Of a stretch of 63,530 nucleotides of DNA, positions 45,176 through 54,802 are shown in pieces. Source of the DNA: Neisseria sp. (GTDB lineage: Bacteria > Pseudomonadota > Gammaproteobacteria > Burkholderiales > Neisseriaceae); the NCBI GenBank assembly GCA_030538415.1, contig JAUNTY010000011.1:1-63530 (forward strand), given 5' to 3'. Position 1 is the first letter of the stretch, and every line of letters begins with the position of its first letter. The notes under the pieces are model-generated. The model did no database searches and was not told where the DNA came from. It worked only from the letters and a program-made list of their open reading frames with translations. The position numbers and the translations under genes are program-made.

Positions 45176-45958
45176 ATGACCAAAATCCGCCTCACCGTGC
45201 TCGGTTGCGGCAGCTCCTCCGGCACCCCCGCCATCGGCTGCCCCTGCCCCGTCTGCACCAGCAGCAACCCGAAAAACCGCCGCAGCCGTTGCAGCGCCTG
45301 GCTCGATGTCGGCGGCCAGGGCTGGCAGATCGACACCGGCCCCGACTTCCGCAGCCAAGCCCTGCGCGAAAACATCCCGCGCATCGACGGCGTGCTCTAC
45401 ACCCATCCCCATGCCGACCACCTCAACGGCATCGACGACTTGCGCGCCTTTTGCTACAAACAGCAAGGCAGCATCCCGATTTACGCCGCCGACTTCACTC
45501 TCGCCAACATCACCGAGCGCTTCGGCTACGCCTTTTACCCGCCCACCAGCCATTGGAACCGCCCCGTACTCGAAGCCCGCGCCCTCGTCGACGGCATGAA
45601 CATCAACGGCGTACCGCTGCAGCATTTTCAAATGCCGCACGGCGCATGGCACACCACCGCCTACCGCATCGGCAACATCGCCTGGCTCACCGACCTCAAC
45701 CACATCAGCGACGAGCACATCGCCGCCCTGCAAGGCCTCGACCACCTCTTTATCGACTGCCTCGGCGAGCGCCCCTACCCCAGCCACCTGAGTTTCGAGC
45801 AAGCCTGCGACTATGCCCATCAAATCGGCGCCAAACAAAGCTGGCTCATCCACACCACCCATGCCTTGGGCTACGAAGCAATGCAGGCGCGTTGCCCCGC
45901 CAATATCGCCCCCGCCTACGACGGTTTGCAGGTTGAATCGGTTTGGCTTGAACAATAA
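45176..45958 (+). CDS. MBL-fold hydrolase, PhnP-like
   Basis: A 260-residue metallo-beta-lactamase-fold enzyme. It opens RLTVLGCGSSSGTPAIGCPC, with the cysteine cluster CPCPVCTSSNPKNRRSR that binds structural zinc in PhnP-type phosphodiesterases, then the active-site motif YTHPHADHLNGIDDL and the late histidine in WLIHTTHALG. PhnP cleaves cyclic phosphates in phosphonate use, but no phosphonate genes are here, so the substrate is open. Confidence 0.87.
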   Translation: MTKIRLTVLGCGSSSGTPAIGCPCPVCTSSNPKNRRSRCSAWLDVGGQGWQIDTGPDFRSQALRENIPRIDGVLYTHPHADHLNGIDDLRAFCYKQQGSIPIYAADFTLANITERFGYAFYPPTSHWNRPVLEARALVDGMNINGVPLQHFQMPHGAWHTTAYRIGNIAWLTDLNHISDEHIAALQGLDHLFIDCLGERPYPSHLSFEQACDYAHQIGAKQSWLIHTTHALGYEAMQARCPANIAPAYDGLQVESVWLEQ

Positions 45959-46092
45959 ATCATCAAAACCCGATACAGGCCGTCTGAAACCATTCAGGCC
46001 ATCGCGTCGGCTCTGCCTACGAAACCACCTGACCCGTCTAAAACTTGCAGCATAAAAGTCAAACCAAAAGTGCAGATATGCCCCGCGCCACT

Positions 46093-46370
46093 TAATTAAC
46101 GTGAATTCGGGATAAGTCAAATGCATAGATAATGCAGAAACCTGTGGAAATTCAGCAATCTGTCCTCTCTCCTGTTTATCCTCGCAGGGGATGAGGAGAG
46201 AGTTAGAGAGGGGGCAAAGCTGTCGGAGGAAGAAACATTACTTAAGCCCCGAGTGTTTAGCCCTCTCCCCAACCCTCTCCTCATCCCCTGCGAGGACAAG
46301 CGGGAGAGGGAGCAAGTTGCTGAAATTCCAACAATTACTTAAAACACTTATCCCGAACTCACGTTAATTA
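46093..46370. mobile_element. 278-bp MITE-like element with 25-bp terminal repeats
   Basis: Ends TAATTAACGTGAATTCGGGA and the complement of TAATTAACGTGAGTTCGGGA match over 25 bp with one difference. Inside are two long opposed copies of a CCCTCTCC-rich sequence (about 46160-46212 and 46260-46312) that can pair. No ORF. A related end-like sequence (GTTCGGGATAAGCGTTTCAG) occurs near 60156. Confidence 0.7.
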
Positions 46371-46380
46371 CAGGCTGGAT

Positions 46381-46423
46381 AACAGGCCGTCTAAAACCCT
46401 ATTCAGACAGCCTGTTATCCCAT
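46381..46423. terminator. Degenerate DUS hairpin
   Basis: ATAACAGGCCGTCTAAAACC and TTCAGACAGCCTGTTAT pair well though both DUS cores carry a change (GCCGTCTAAA; GGCTGTCTGAA). Confidence 0.6.
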
Positions 46424-46460
46424 AAAATATCCGCTCCGCCCAAGCCGCAAGGAAGCCCCC

Positions 46461-47996
46461 ATGTCCGACCATGCCGTTGAAGATTTCATTGAAAACTGCG
46501 TCCGCCTCGTGGTCGCTGCCGATGTGTCTGCCGATGAAAAACGGCGGCTGTTTTACCACCTCTACCGCCTGCAAAACCACTTCGATTGCAGCCATACCGT
46601 GTTGCGCTGCTTCCCCGAATTGGCGCAACACGGCTTTATCCGCAAACTGCCACTGACGCAACACCCCGATTTCCACCGCCACCCCGATTACTTTGCCGCC
46701 CGCAGCGGCAGCGAATGGCTGGCGGCGGATGTCGGCCATCCCGCCGATGAAGCCGTGTTTTCATTATCCGAACAGGGCAAACGCTGGATTTTCCCGCAAT
46801 TCGGCAGCCGCCTCTGGGCGCGCTTGTGTTCAGACGGCCTGATTGACGACGGCTGCGAAACCCCGACCGAGATGACGCTGCCCGACTTGATTTTGCGCAT
46901 CGTGCAACTTGGCCATGCCGCGCACAACGACACGCTGATGAAAGAAGCCTATCTGCTGTTTGTCGAATGCTGGCTGGAGCACATCGCATGGGATGAAACA
47001 CCGCTGCCGCGCCGCTTCGACGACTGGCGCAACCATCCGACCCTGACCGAACTGCGCGAATGGGCGGTGGAACACAATCTGTTAACCATCCGCCGCCAAG
47101 ACAGCGCTTTGCGGCGCTATTCCCTCAGCGAAGAACTCGACAACGCCGACACGCCCGACGCCGAAGCGCTGACCCGTTTGGTGCTGGATTTGAAAAAAAC
47201 GCCCGAAGCCATCGCCGCCAAACTGGCAAAAGCGCGCATCACCCAACAGAAAGCCGCCGAAAATCTGGTGAAAACTGCGGATTTTCTCGAAGCGCAAATG
47301 AGCGCGGCGGGCTGGCAACCCGTTTCCGCAGCCCCCGATACAGAAGAAAAATATTACAACTGGCTGTGGTATCGCGACAATGCCGAACAACAGCGCATCC
47401 TGCTGACGCTGTCGCTGGATCGCCGCTACAAATACCTGACTGCCCGTTTCTATATGCAGCACCCGTTGTTGTTGCAATGGCAGCAGCGCAGCCTGAGCAC
47501 CGACAGCGCCGATTTCCACTTCAAGGCAGACATCGGAAGCCTGCTGCCAAACCGCGACAACCTCCCAATGGGCGACTGGCGTTACGATTTGGGCACATCA
47601 TGGCCGCTGTTGCAGAACAAACTGCGCGACTCCGTAGCAGCCGACATCCACACCGCCCTGCCCTTGTTTGAAACCAGAATCCACCGTTATTTCCCGCAAG
47701 ACTTTTTTTCCCGCAGCGCCGAAGACTACATAACGCTGTTTGACGAGATGGACGCCGCACCCGATTTCCTGATTATTCACTCACTAGAGAATATTCTACT
47801 GGTGTTGATCGCTCAGACCATGCAATCCGGCGACCGCGTACAGGCACAGCGCTTGGCAGAATTGTTCCAACAACGCTACCCGCAATTGCAACGCAGCAGC
47901 CGCCAGCCGCAAATCCAGCCGTTTCTCGAAGCTGCATTGCAAGGCCGGGGCGCGCCGCTGCCGCCGTTTGGCACGGGGTTTTATTTCAAGCTCTGA
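46461..47996 (+). CDS. Unassigned 511-residue cytosolic protein
   Basis: A long soluble protein with no signal peptide, membrane helix or nucleotide motif that I can see. It is rich in Leu, Glu and aromatic residues. Notable blocks: FIENCVRLVVAADVSADEKR at the N-terminus, a central helix-rich part (LKKTPEAIAAKLAKARITQQ) and a C-terminal WRYDLGTSWPLLQNKLRDSV. It stands alone between a MITE and a Correia fragment, so it may be a recent or accessory gene. No function proposed. Confidence 0.75.
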   Translation: MSDHAVEDFIENCVRLVVAADVSADEKRRLFYHLYRLQNHFDCSHTVLRCFPELAQHGFIRKLPLTQHPDFHRHPDYFAARSGSEWLAADVGHPADEAVFSLSEQGKRWIFPQFGSRLWARLCSDGLIDDGCETPTEMTLPDLILRIVQLGHAAHNDTLMKEAYLLFVECWLEHIAWDETPLPRRFDDWRNHPTLTELREWAVEHNLLTIRRQDSALRRYSLSEELDNADTPDAEALTRLVLDLKKTPEAIAAKLAKARITQQKAAENLVKTADFLEAQMSAAGWQPVSAAPDTEEKYYNWLWYRDNAEQQRILLTLSLDRRYKYLTARFYMQHPLLLQWQQRSLSTDSADFHFKADIGSLLPNRDNLPMGDWRYDLGTSWPLLQNKLRDSVAADIHTALPLFETRIHRYFPQDFFSRSAEDYITLFDEMDAAPDFLIIHSLENILLVLIAQTMQSGDRVQAQRLAELFQQRYPQLQRSSRQPQIQPFLEAALQGRGAPLPPFGTGFYFKL

Positions 47997-47998
47997 TG

Positions 47999-48074
47999 TA
48001 TAAGTCGAAGAAATGAGTTTCTGCTACGGCGTTGGCTCGCCTTGCCGTAGTAGCAATTAAGTTTTTCCACTATA
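47999..48074. repeat. Short chimeric Correia-type element
   Basis: 76 bp, from TATAAGTCGAAGAAATGAG to TTAAGTTTTTCCACTATA; unlike ends, core deleted. Confidence 0.7.
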
Positions 48075-48077
48075 AAG

Positions 48078-48115
48078 GCCGTCTGAACCCATTTTGCGTT
48101 CAGACGGCCTTTATT
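48078..48115. terminator. DUS hairpin
   Basis: TAAAGGCCGTCTGAAC and its complement around a 12-base loop, after the 511-residue gene. Confidence 0.7.
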
Positions 48116-48134
48116 GACATCAACCCGCCCCAAA

Positions 48135-48172
48135 GCAAAAAAGCCGACGGTTTTCACCGTCGGCTTTTTTGC
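48135..48172. terminator. Two-way terminator for SRP RNA and upstream gene
   Basis: A perfect 17-bp stem (GCAAAAAAGCCGACGGT and complement) with a 4-base loop has an A-run and a T-run, so it works on both strands. It lies just after the 3' end of the minus-strand SRP RNA. Confidence 0.85.
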
Positions 48173-48180
48173 TTCAATAA

Positions 48181-48281
48181 GGTGGCGAGCCAAACCCCTG
48201 GCACTGACTTATCAGAGTGGGCTGCTGGCTTCCGCCCCTGACCCGTTGTTCCAACTTGCCATGCAGGGAGACCCGCCGTAA
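48181..48281 (-). ncRNA. ffs: 4.5S signal recognition particle RNA
   Basis: On the minus strand GTCAGGGGCGGAAGCCAGCA carries the SRP RNA tip (GGAAG and AGCAG asymmetric loops) that binds Ffh. The outer parts pair: GGCGGGTC near the 5' end with GGCTCGCC near the 3' end. Size of about 100 nt fits the small bacterial form. A promoter and a terminator bracket it. Exact ends are estimated. Confidence 0.88.
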
Positions 48282-48288
48282 GACCAGC

Positions 48289-48318
48289 ATTATAGCCGCA
48301 TCCGCCATCAAAACACAA
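48289..48318 (-). promoter_or_regulatory. Promoter of the SRP RNA
   Basis: On the minus strand, TATAAT (48294-48289) with TTGTGT 18 bp upstream, ending about 8 bp before the RNA. The remaining gap up to 48598 has DUS copies only. Confidence 0.65.
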
Positions 48319-48598
48319 GCGGCAAACGCGGTTTGGCGGCAGAGGCCGTCTGAAAAAAGCCCGACATCAGGCGGATTGTCGGCAAAAGCCGCCGCGCATG
48401 AAGCGTTTACATACCTTACCGCCATATTTTTCCATTGAAAAAAGACTGAAATTACATTACATTAAACAGTTATCGAGCAAGCCCGATTTTGTGTTCAGAC
48501 GGCCTTGATTCATGCCGATGCCGTCTGAACGCATAAAAGCCAAATCTTTCAACAGGCTTGCGGCCAAAACAGCAGTCAATAAAACCACGGACACCCAC

Positions 48599-51500
48599 AT
48601 GACCACCACTGCACCGCAACGCATCCGCGAAATCCCCTACAACTACACCTCTTATTCCGACCGCGAAATCGTCATCCGTCTGCTCGGCGAACATTCGTGG
48701 GAGGTGCTGCAAACATTGCGCAGCCAGCGCGTGACCGGCCGCTCGGCGCGGATGTTGTTTGAAGTGTTGGGCGATATTTGGGCGGTGGTACGCAATCCTT
48801 ATCTCATCGACGACTTGCTCGACCACAGCGACCGCCAACAAGCCTTAGTGAAAGAAATGCGCCACCGCTTGGGCGAAATCCAAAAACGCCGCGACGACAA
48901 CGCGCTGGTCGGCGAATTAGTGCAGGCCGCCGAAGCCGCAGTCGCCCGTTTTGACGGCAGCTTTGCAGACACCCGCCAAAAGCGCGAAAAAATCCTCAAA
49001 CGCCTGAGCCGCATCACCCAAAAACACAACATCATGTTCGACGGCCTCGCCCGCGTGTCGCACGTCACCGATGCCACCGACTGGCGCGTAGAATATCCGT
49101 TTGTGGTGGTTAATCCCGACAGCGAAGCCGAAGTCGCGCCTTTGGTGAAAGCCTTGATTGAGCTGGAATTGACCATCATCCCGCGCGGCGGCGGCACCGG
49201 CTACACCGGCGGCGCGGTGCCGTTGGATGCGATGAGCGCGGTCATCAACACCGAAAAACTCGACAAACACAACGGCGTGGAATGGGTGGATCTGCCCGGC
49301 TTGGAGGGCAAACGCCCGGTGATTCATTGCGGCGCGGGCGTAGTGACCCGTCGCGTGGAAGAAACCGCTTCGGCCGCCAAACTCGTGTTCGCCGTCGATC
49401 CCACTTCCGCCGATGCCTCTTGCGTGGGCGGCAACGTCGCCATGAATGCGGGCGGCAAAAAAGCGGTGTTGTGGGGCACGGCGCTGGATAATCTGGCTTG
49501 GTGGAAAATGGTCAACCCGCAAGGCGAATGGCTGAAAATCGAGCGCGTTCGCCACAATTTCGGCAAAATCCACGATGAAGCAACCGCCGTTTTCGATGTG
49601 CACACTTTGGATTCAGACGGCCTCAAAGCGGTCAAAACCGAACGCCTCGAAATTCCCGGCCAGCAATTCCGCAAAGTCGGCCTCGGCAAAGACGTGACCG
49701 ACAAATTCCTCGCCGGCCTGCCCGGTGTGCAAAAAGAAGGCACCGACGGCATCATCACCAGCTGCGCGTTTGTGTTGCACACCATGCCGAAACACATCCG
49801 CACCGTCTGCCTCGAATTTTTCGGCACGGTCGCCAACGCCACCCCGTCTATCGTGGAAATCCGCGATTACCTGCTCGGCCACGATGCCGTACAACTGGCG
49901 GGCTTGGAACACCTCGACTGGCGCTACGTCCGCGCCGTCGGCTATGCCACCAAAGCCGCAGGCAAAGGCCGCCCGAAAATGGTGTTGATTGCCGACATCG
50001 TTTCCGACGACGAAGCCGCCGTGGCCGAAGCCGCCGAACGCATCGTTTCCTTGGCGCGCGCCCGCGACGGCGAAGGCTTTATCGCCGTTTCGCCCGAAGC
50101 GCGCAAAACCTTCTGGCTCGACCGCAGCCGCACCGCCGCCATCGCCAAACACACCAACGCCTTTAAAATCAATGAAGACGTGGTGATTCCGCTGGAGCGT
50201 TTGGGCGAGTATTCAGACGGCATCGAGCGCATCAACATCGAATTGTCGATTAAAAACAAACTCGCCCTCTGCGATGCGCTCCTGCCCTATCTGCAAGGCA
50301 AGTTGCCCGTCGACCAAATGGGCACGGATTTGCCGAGCGAAGAATTGCTGGGCGAACGCGCCAACCACGCCTTAAACCATGTACAGCAAGTGCAGGCGCG
50401 TTGGCAATGGCTGCTGGACAATCTCGATGCGCCGCTGGCCGACTACAAACAACGCTACGGCAACGCCGTTCACGCCGCGCCCGAAGCCAAAGACAGCGAA
50501 AGCAGCTTTATTGCTTTCCGCGATTTCCGCCTGCGCGTATCGGTGAAATCCGACATCATGAAACCGTTGGCCGAGATTTTCAGCGGCAAAACCGACACCA
50601 AAATCCTCGCCGACCTCGCCAAAATTCACAGCCGCGTGGTGCGCAGCCGCGTATTCGTCGCCCTGCACATGCACGCGGGCGACGGCAATGTGCATACCAA
50701 TATTCCCGTCAATTCCGACGATTACGACATGCTGCAAACCGCCCACAAAGCGGTTGACCGCATCATGCAGATTGCCCGCAGCCTCAACGGCGTGATTTCC
50801 GGCGAACACGGCATCGGCATCACCAAGCTCGAATACCTTACCGATGAAGAAATGCAGCCCTTCTGGGACTACAAAGCCAAGGTCGATCCTGAAGGCCGTT
50901 TTAACCGCGGCAAGCTGATGAAAGGCGCGGATTTGCGCCATGCCTACACGCCCTCATTCGAGCTCTTGGGCGTGGAATCGCTGATTATGGAACAATCCGA
51001 CCTCGGCACGATTGCCGAATCGGTGAAAGACTGCCTGCGCTGCGGCAAATGCAAACCCGTCTGCTCCACCCACGTTCCCCGCGCCAATTTGCTCTACAGC
51101 CCGCGCAACAAAATCCTCGGTGTCGGTCTCTTGACCGAAGCGTTTTTATACGAAGAGCAAACCCGCCGCGGCGTATCGCTGCGCCATTTCGACGAGCTCA
51201 ATGATGTCGGCGACCACTGCACCGTCTGCCACCGCTGCGTCAAGCCCTGCCCCGTCAACATCGACTTCGGCGATGTCACCGTCGCCATCCGCAATTACCT
51301 GCGCAAATCGGGCAAAAAGCGTTTCAACCCCGCCGTTGCCGCCGGTATGGCCTTCCTCAACGCCACCGACCCGCGCACCATCAACATCTTGCGCAAAGGC
51401 GTGGTCGATGCCGGTTTCCGTCTGCAAAACTGGGGCTACCAGATGGGCAGAAAATTCCATCTCGGCGGCAAAAAGCAGAAGCTCGCGCCGAAAGCCACCT

Positions 51501-52429
51501 TGGGCAAAGCGCCGATTAAAGAACAAGTCGTCCACTTCATCAACCGCCCGCTGCCGCGCAACGTGCCGCTGAAAACCGCCCGTGCGCTCTTGGGCGTGGA
51601 AGACAGCAAAACCATCCCGATTATCCGCAACCCCGCCCTGCCCGAAGACAGCGAAGCCGTGTTCTACTTCCCCGGCTGCGGCTCGGAGCGCCTGTTCAGC
51701 CAAGTCGGCCTCGCCACTCAAGCGATGCTGTGGCACGCCGGCGTGCAAACCGTGTTGCCGCCGGGCTACCTCTGCTGCGGCTACCCGCAAGACGCGGGCG
51801 GTAATGCCGACAAAGCCGAGCAGATGACCACCGAAAACCGCGTGTTGTTCCACCGCCTCGCCAACACTCTCAACTACCTCGACATCAAAACCGTGGTGGT
51901 GAGCTGCGGCACCTGCTACGACCAGCTCGAAAAATACCGCTTTGAAGAAATCTTCCCCGGCTGCCGCATTCTCGACATCCACGAATACCTGCTGGAAAAA
52001 GACATCAAGCTCGACGGCGTGGCGGGCAAGCAATACCTCTATCACGACCCCTGCCACACACCGATCAAAACCACCAACCCGACCCAGCTCACCAGCAAGC
52101 TGATGGGGCAGGAAGTGGTGTTGAGCGACCGCTGCTGCGGCGAGAGCGGCATGTTTGCGGTGAAACGCCCCGACATCGCCACCCAGGTGAAATTCCGCAA
52201 GCAGGAAGAAATCGAGAAAAACCTCGCCCAACTGCCCGCCGCCGACGAAGTCAAAATCCTCACCTCCTGCCCCGCCTGTCTGCAAGGTTTGAGCCGCTAC
52301 ACCGACGACAACAATATCCAAGCCGATTATATTGTCATCGAAATGGCGAAACACATCCTCGGCGACAACTGGCAAAACGATTTTGTCGAAAAAGCCACCC
52401 AAGGCGGGATTGAAAAAGTGCTGTTGTAG
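48599..52429 (+). CDS. Giant FAD/Fe-S oxidoreductase, DUF3683 domain
   Basis: A 1276-residue fused dehydrogenase of the D-lactate/D-2-hydroxyglutarate group. N-terminal DUF3683 (about 1-150); FAD PCMH domain ([44 protein letters not shown]); FAD-oxidase C part ([29 protein letters not shown]); two 4Fe-4S motifs near 811 ([11 protein letters not shown]) and 874 ([11 protein letters not shown]); then two CCG domains ([36 protein letters not shown]). It would pass electrons from a 2-hydroxyacid to the respiratory chain. ATG 48599 is chosen over 48512, whose extra codons run through a DUS. Confidence 0.9.
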   Translation: MTTTAPQRIREIPYNYTSYSDREIVIRLLGEHSWEVLQTLRSQRVTGRSARMLFEVLGDIWAVVRNPYLIDDLLDHSDRQQALVKEMRHRLGEIQKRRDDNALVGELVQAAEAAVARFDGSFADTRQKREKILKRLSRITQKHNIMFDGLARVSHVTDATDWRVEYPFVVVNPDSEAEVAPLVKALIELELTIIPRGGGTGYTGGAVPLDAMSAVINTEKLDKHNGVEWVDLPGLEGKRPVIHCGAGVVTRRVEETASAAKLVFAVDPTSADASCVGGNVAMNAGGKKAVLWGTALDNLAWWKMVNPQGEWLKIERVRHNFGKIHDEATAVFDVHTLDSDGLKAVKTERLEIPGQQFRKVGLGKDVTDKFLAGLPGVQKEGTDGIITSCAFVLHTMPKHIRTVCLEFFGTVANATPSIVEIRDYLLGHDAVQLAGLEHLDWRYVRAVGYATKAAGKGRPKMVLIADIVSDDEAAVAEAAERIVSLARARDGEGFIAVSPEARKTFWLDRSRTAAIAKHTNAFKINEDVVIPLERLGEYSDGIERINIELSIKNKLALCDALLPYLQGKLPVDQMGTDLPSEELLGERANHALNHVQQVQARWQWLLDNLDAPLADYKQRYGNAVHAAPEAKDSESSFIAFRDFRLRVSVKSDIMKPLAEIFSGKTDTKILADLAKIHSRVVRSRVFVALHMHAGDGNVHTNIPVNSDDYDMLQTAHKAVDRIMQIARSLNGVISGEHGIGITKLEYLTDEEMQPFWDYKAKVDPEGRFNRGKLMKGADLRHAYTPSFELLGVESLIMEQSDLGTIAESVKDCLRCGKCKPVCSTHVPRANLLYSPRNKILGVGLLTEAFLYEEQTRRGVSLRHFDELNDVGDHCTVCHRCVKPCPVNIDFGDVTVAIRNYLRKSGKKRFNPAVAAGMAFLNATDPRTINILRKGVVDAGFRLQNWGYQMGRKFHLGGKKQKLAPKATLGKAPIKEQVVHFINRPLPRNVPLKTARALLGVEDSKTIPIIRNPALPEDSEAVFYFPGCGSERLFSQVGLATQAMLWHAGVQTVLPPGYLCCGYPQDAGGNADKAEQMTTENRVLFHRLANTLNYLDIKTVVVSCGTCYDQLEKYRFEEIFPGCRILDIHEYLLEKDIKLDGVAGKQYLYHDPCHTPIKTTNPTQLTSKLMGQEVVLSDRCCGESGMFAVKRPDIATQVKFRKQEEIEKNLAQLPAADEVKILTSCPACLQGLSRYTDDNNIQADYIVIEMAKHILGDNWQNDFVEKATQGGIEKVLL

Positions 52430-52437
52430 CATCATAT

Positions 52438-52474
52438 AAAAAGCCGTCTGAAAAGTTTTCAGACGGCTTTTTCT
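52438..52474. terminator. DUS hairpin after the oxidoreductase
   Basis: AAAAAGCCGTCTGAAAA and its complement, 4-base or shorter loop, followed by a T-run. Confidence 0.8.
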
Positions 52475-52494
52475 TATTTCTTCAAAGGATTGCC

Positions 52495-52593
52495 ATGTTG
52501 ATGCGCCGAATCAAACAAGTTGTGGTTGCCTATCTCGTACAAAAAGCGGTAAGACATATTTCCCGCAAGATGCAGCAGCCGACACGCAAATAA
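52495..52593 (+). CDS. 32-residue basic small protein
   Basis: A short ORF (starts MLMRRIKQVVVAYLVQKAV, ends QQPTRK) with a good ribosome site (AAAGGA, 7 bases before ATG), lying between two DUS hairpins. About a third of the residues are Lys, Arg or His and the middle is an amphipathic helix, so it may bind membranes or nucleic acid. I do not recognise it. It could be chance, but its own signals make translation plausible. Confidence 0.45.
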   Translation: MLMRRIKQVVVAYLVQKAVRHISRKMQQPTRK

Positions 52594-52596
52594 TAG

Positions 52597-52632
52597 CCAA
52601 GGCCGTCTGAAAACATTTCAGACGGCCTTGGC
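52597..52632. terminator. DUS hairpin after the small ORF
   Basis: GCCAAGGCCGTCTGAAA and complement with a short loop; pairing extends beyond the DUS. Confidence 0.75.
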
Positions 52633-52663
52633 TATATTTATCAGCGGTTTATCAGGCATCCAC

Positions 52664-52738
52664 CATAGTCGGAGAAATGAGATTCTGATACAAGGCGGCG
52701 AGTCAACGCCGCAGCAGAAGCTCATTTCTTCGACTATA
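52664..52738. repeat. Short Correia-type element touching the uppP stop
   Basis: CATAGTCGGAGAAATGAGAT to CTCATTTCTTCGACTATA, 75 bp with the core partly deleted. Its last base is the one just after the uppP stop codon on the minus strand. Confidence 0.7.
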
Positions 52739-53563
52739 TCAGGCAGACCAGTCTACCCAACCCATCGCCCAGGTCAGCAGCACCAGGCCGCCGAACACGA
52801 TGCGGTAATAGGCAAACGGTACATAGTTTTTGCTCGATACGAATTTCAGCAGCGCTTTCACCGCCAGCAAACCGGCTGCAAATGCGGCAACGAAACCGAC
52901 CACAATCAGGCCGATGTCTTCGGCGGTAAACATGTCGTAATGCTTGAGCACATCATAAGTGGTGGCGGCAATCATCACCGGCACAGCCAGGAAGAATGAA
53001 AACTCGGTGGCGACCTTGCGCTCCAAGCCCCACAGCATGCCGCCCATGATGGTGCTGCCCGAGCGCGAAGTGCCCGGCACCAGCGCGCAAATCTGCGCCA
53101 AGCCCACCACCAGCGCATCACGCATGCGCATATCATCGACATTGGTTACCTTGGGCGTGCGCCGGCTTTGCCGCCTTTCCACCCATAAAATCACAAAACC
53201 GCCCAATACCAGCGCCGTCGCCACAACCAGCGGATTAAACAACACTTCCTTAATCTGTTTGCTGAAAATCAGCCCGACCACGGCAGCCGGAATAAAGGCC
53301 ACAATCAGGTTGGCCACAAAGCGATTGACCGCTTTATCCTTGCCGACATTGGTCAACACGTGGGCAAAACGGCTGCGGTATTCGAAAATCACCGCCAATA
53401 CGGCGCCCAACTGAATGGCGATTTCAAACACCTTGCCCTTGCTGTGGAAATTCAGCAAGTCGCCGAACACAATCAAATGGCCGGTGCTCGACACCGGCAA
53501 AAATTCGGTCAAACCTTCGATAATGCCCAAAATCAGGGCTTTGAACAACAACACAATATCCAT
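52739..53563 (-). CDS. uppP: Undecaprenyl-diphosphatase
   Basis: Recycles undecaprenyl diphosphate to the carrier lipid for wall and glycan synthesis; confers bacitracin tolerance. 274 residues with about eight membrane helices. Catalytic motifs [14 protein letters not shown] and [14 protein letters not shown] are intact. The stop codon directly abuts a Correia-type element. Confidence 0.96.
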   Translation of the reverse strand: MDIVLLFKALILGIIEGLTEFLPVSSTGHLIVFGDLLNFHSKGKVFEIAIQLGAVLAVIFEYRSRFAHVLTNVGKDKAVNRFVANLIVAFIPAAVVGLIFSKQIKEVLFNPLVVATALVLGGFVILWVERRQSRRTPKVTNVDDMRMRDALVVGLAQICALVPGTSRSGSTIMGGMLWGLERKVATEFSFFLAVPVMIAATTYDVLKHYDMFTAEDIGLIVVGFVAAFAAGLLAVKALLKFVSSKNYVPFAYYRIVFGGLVLLTWAMGWVDWSA

Positions 53564-53723
53564 AAAACTTCTATACTTTCATTGGTTCATTCGTCGGAAA
53601 GCGGGCAGCTGCCCGCTTCTGACAGCCAAACCGAATCATAAACCGGTTTACTTAAAACAGCCTTAATAAATTATTCAGCGGTAGAAATATTTTTCAGACG
53701 GCCATCGGTGTCATATCCGTTCA

Positions 53724-53827
53724 TATAGTGAAACAACTTACTCTACTACCGCGTTGCTGCGCCTGGCCGTACTACCTGCACTGTCTGCGGCTTGCCGCCT
53801 TGTATTAAAGTAAGTTTTTCCACTATA
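53724..53827. repeat. Correia-type element, 104 bp
   Basis: TATAGTGAAACAACTTACTC and AGTAAGTTTTTCCACTATA ends with the standard core. It occupies part of the 401-bp gap between dsbA and uppP; the rest has a DUS at 53692 and the terminator below. Confidence 0.85.
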
Positions 53828-53924
53828 GAAACCACCTGACGGCGCAGGCCTGCTTGGCCGCATTACCCATACTGCCTGAGGCTTGCCAAATCGCTTTTAT
53901 AATGGGTAACCTACCCGAAAAAAC

Positions 53925-53952
53925 TTCAGGCAGCCCGGCGAGGCTGCCTGAA
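53925..53952 (-). terminator. dsbA terminator built from a foreign DUS dialect
   Basis: TTCAGGCAGCC and GGCTGCCTGAA form an 11-bp stem; the right copy is the full AGGCTGCCTGAA dialect, not the AGGCCGTCTGAA used elsewhere here. Read on the minus strand it is followed by GTTTTTTC, a terminator after dsbA. Confidence 0.8.
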
Positions 53953-53964
53953 AACAACAATCGA

Positions 53965-54666
53965 TTATTGATTGGCCGATTTGGCAATCGAAGCGCCTTT
54001 GCTTTTCAGCGTTGAGGCCGCTTTGGCCGCGGGCGCCTTCATGCCGCGTTCGCCGCGTACTTTGGCCACAAGCTCGTCAACGGTCTTCATGCCGGCATTC
54101 CAGTCGCCGGTGAATTTCACCTGATATTTGCCGCCCACAATCACGGTGGGCGTGCCGCTGATTTGGTAAGTGTTGGTCAGCTCTTCCATTTTTTTGGCTT
54201 GAGCCTGATTGCTGAACGAATCGTAGGCGGCCAGCAGTTTTTTACCGTCAAAGCTTTTTTGGTTTTCAGCCCATTGTTTGAAGGTGGCCGGATCGGCCAG
54301 ATTGATTTTCTGCTCGTATACGGCATTAAACACAGCCGGATTGGCCTGGTATTTCAAACCCGACTGGTTCACTGCTGCAGCCACGCGCGCCAAGCCCAGC
54401 ATTTCCGGCTGCCACACCACGTGTTCGGTGCGCAGATAGGTATCGGCAGGGAAACTACGGGCATGCTTGAGCAAAACCGGATCCAAGTGATAACAGTGCA
54501 CGCAGAAATAACCGAAAAATTCCAACACTTCCACTTTGTCGGCCTGCGCCTGCGGAATCGGTTTGGGCAGCACGGTGTAATCCTGGCCTTCTACAAGCGC
54601 GGCGTGGGCTTGCGAAGCAAGGCCGAAGGCTACGGCAGCAGCCAAAAACGCAGGTTTCAGTTTCAT
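53965..54666 (-). CDS. dsbA: Periplasmic thiol:disulfide interchange protein DsbA
   Basis: Introduces disulfide bonds into exported proteins, which in Neisseria include pilus parts such as PilQ. 233 residues. Signal peptide with cleavage after AHA (residue 22) and no lipobox, so it is a soluble form. Active site Cys55-Val-His-Cys58 in FFGYFCVHCYH and the cis-proline in ISGTPTVIVGGKY. The C-terminal Ala/Lys tail is longer than in E. coli. It ends at the foreign-dialect terminator. Confidence 0.93.
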   Translation of the reverse strand: MKLKPAFLAAAVAFGLASQAHAALVEGQDYTVLPKPIPQAQADKVEVLEFFGYFCVHCYHLDPVLLKHARSFPADTYLRTEHVVWQPEMLGLARVAAAVNQSGLKYQANPAVFNAVYEQKINLADPATFKQWAENQKSFDGKKLLAAYDSFSNQAQAKKMEELTNTYQISGTPTVIVGGKYQVKFTGDWNAGMKTVDELVAKVRGERGMKAPAAKAASTLKSKGASIAKSANQ

Positions 54667-54802
54667 ATTTTCAATCCTTTAAATGATGCGAATGATGCAG
54701 TTTGTCTGGAAGAACGGGCTTTCAGACGGCCTGTAAGTCCCACCCGTTCAAAAAAAGCAAGCCGAAGGCAGCACGAAGAGTGCGGCAAAAAGGCCGGCGC
54801 TG

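Noticed and set aside
48512-48598. Upstream start for the DUF3683 oxidoreductase
   Set aside because: The extra codons begin in a DUS (MPMPSERIK) and lack a ribosome site; 48599 fits the family.
52739-53563. Truncation of UppP by the adjacent Correia element
   Set aside because: The protein has full length and a normal end; the element lies just past the stop codon.
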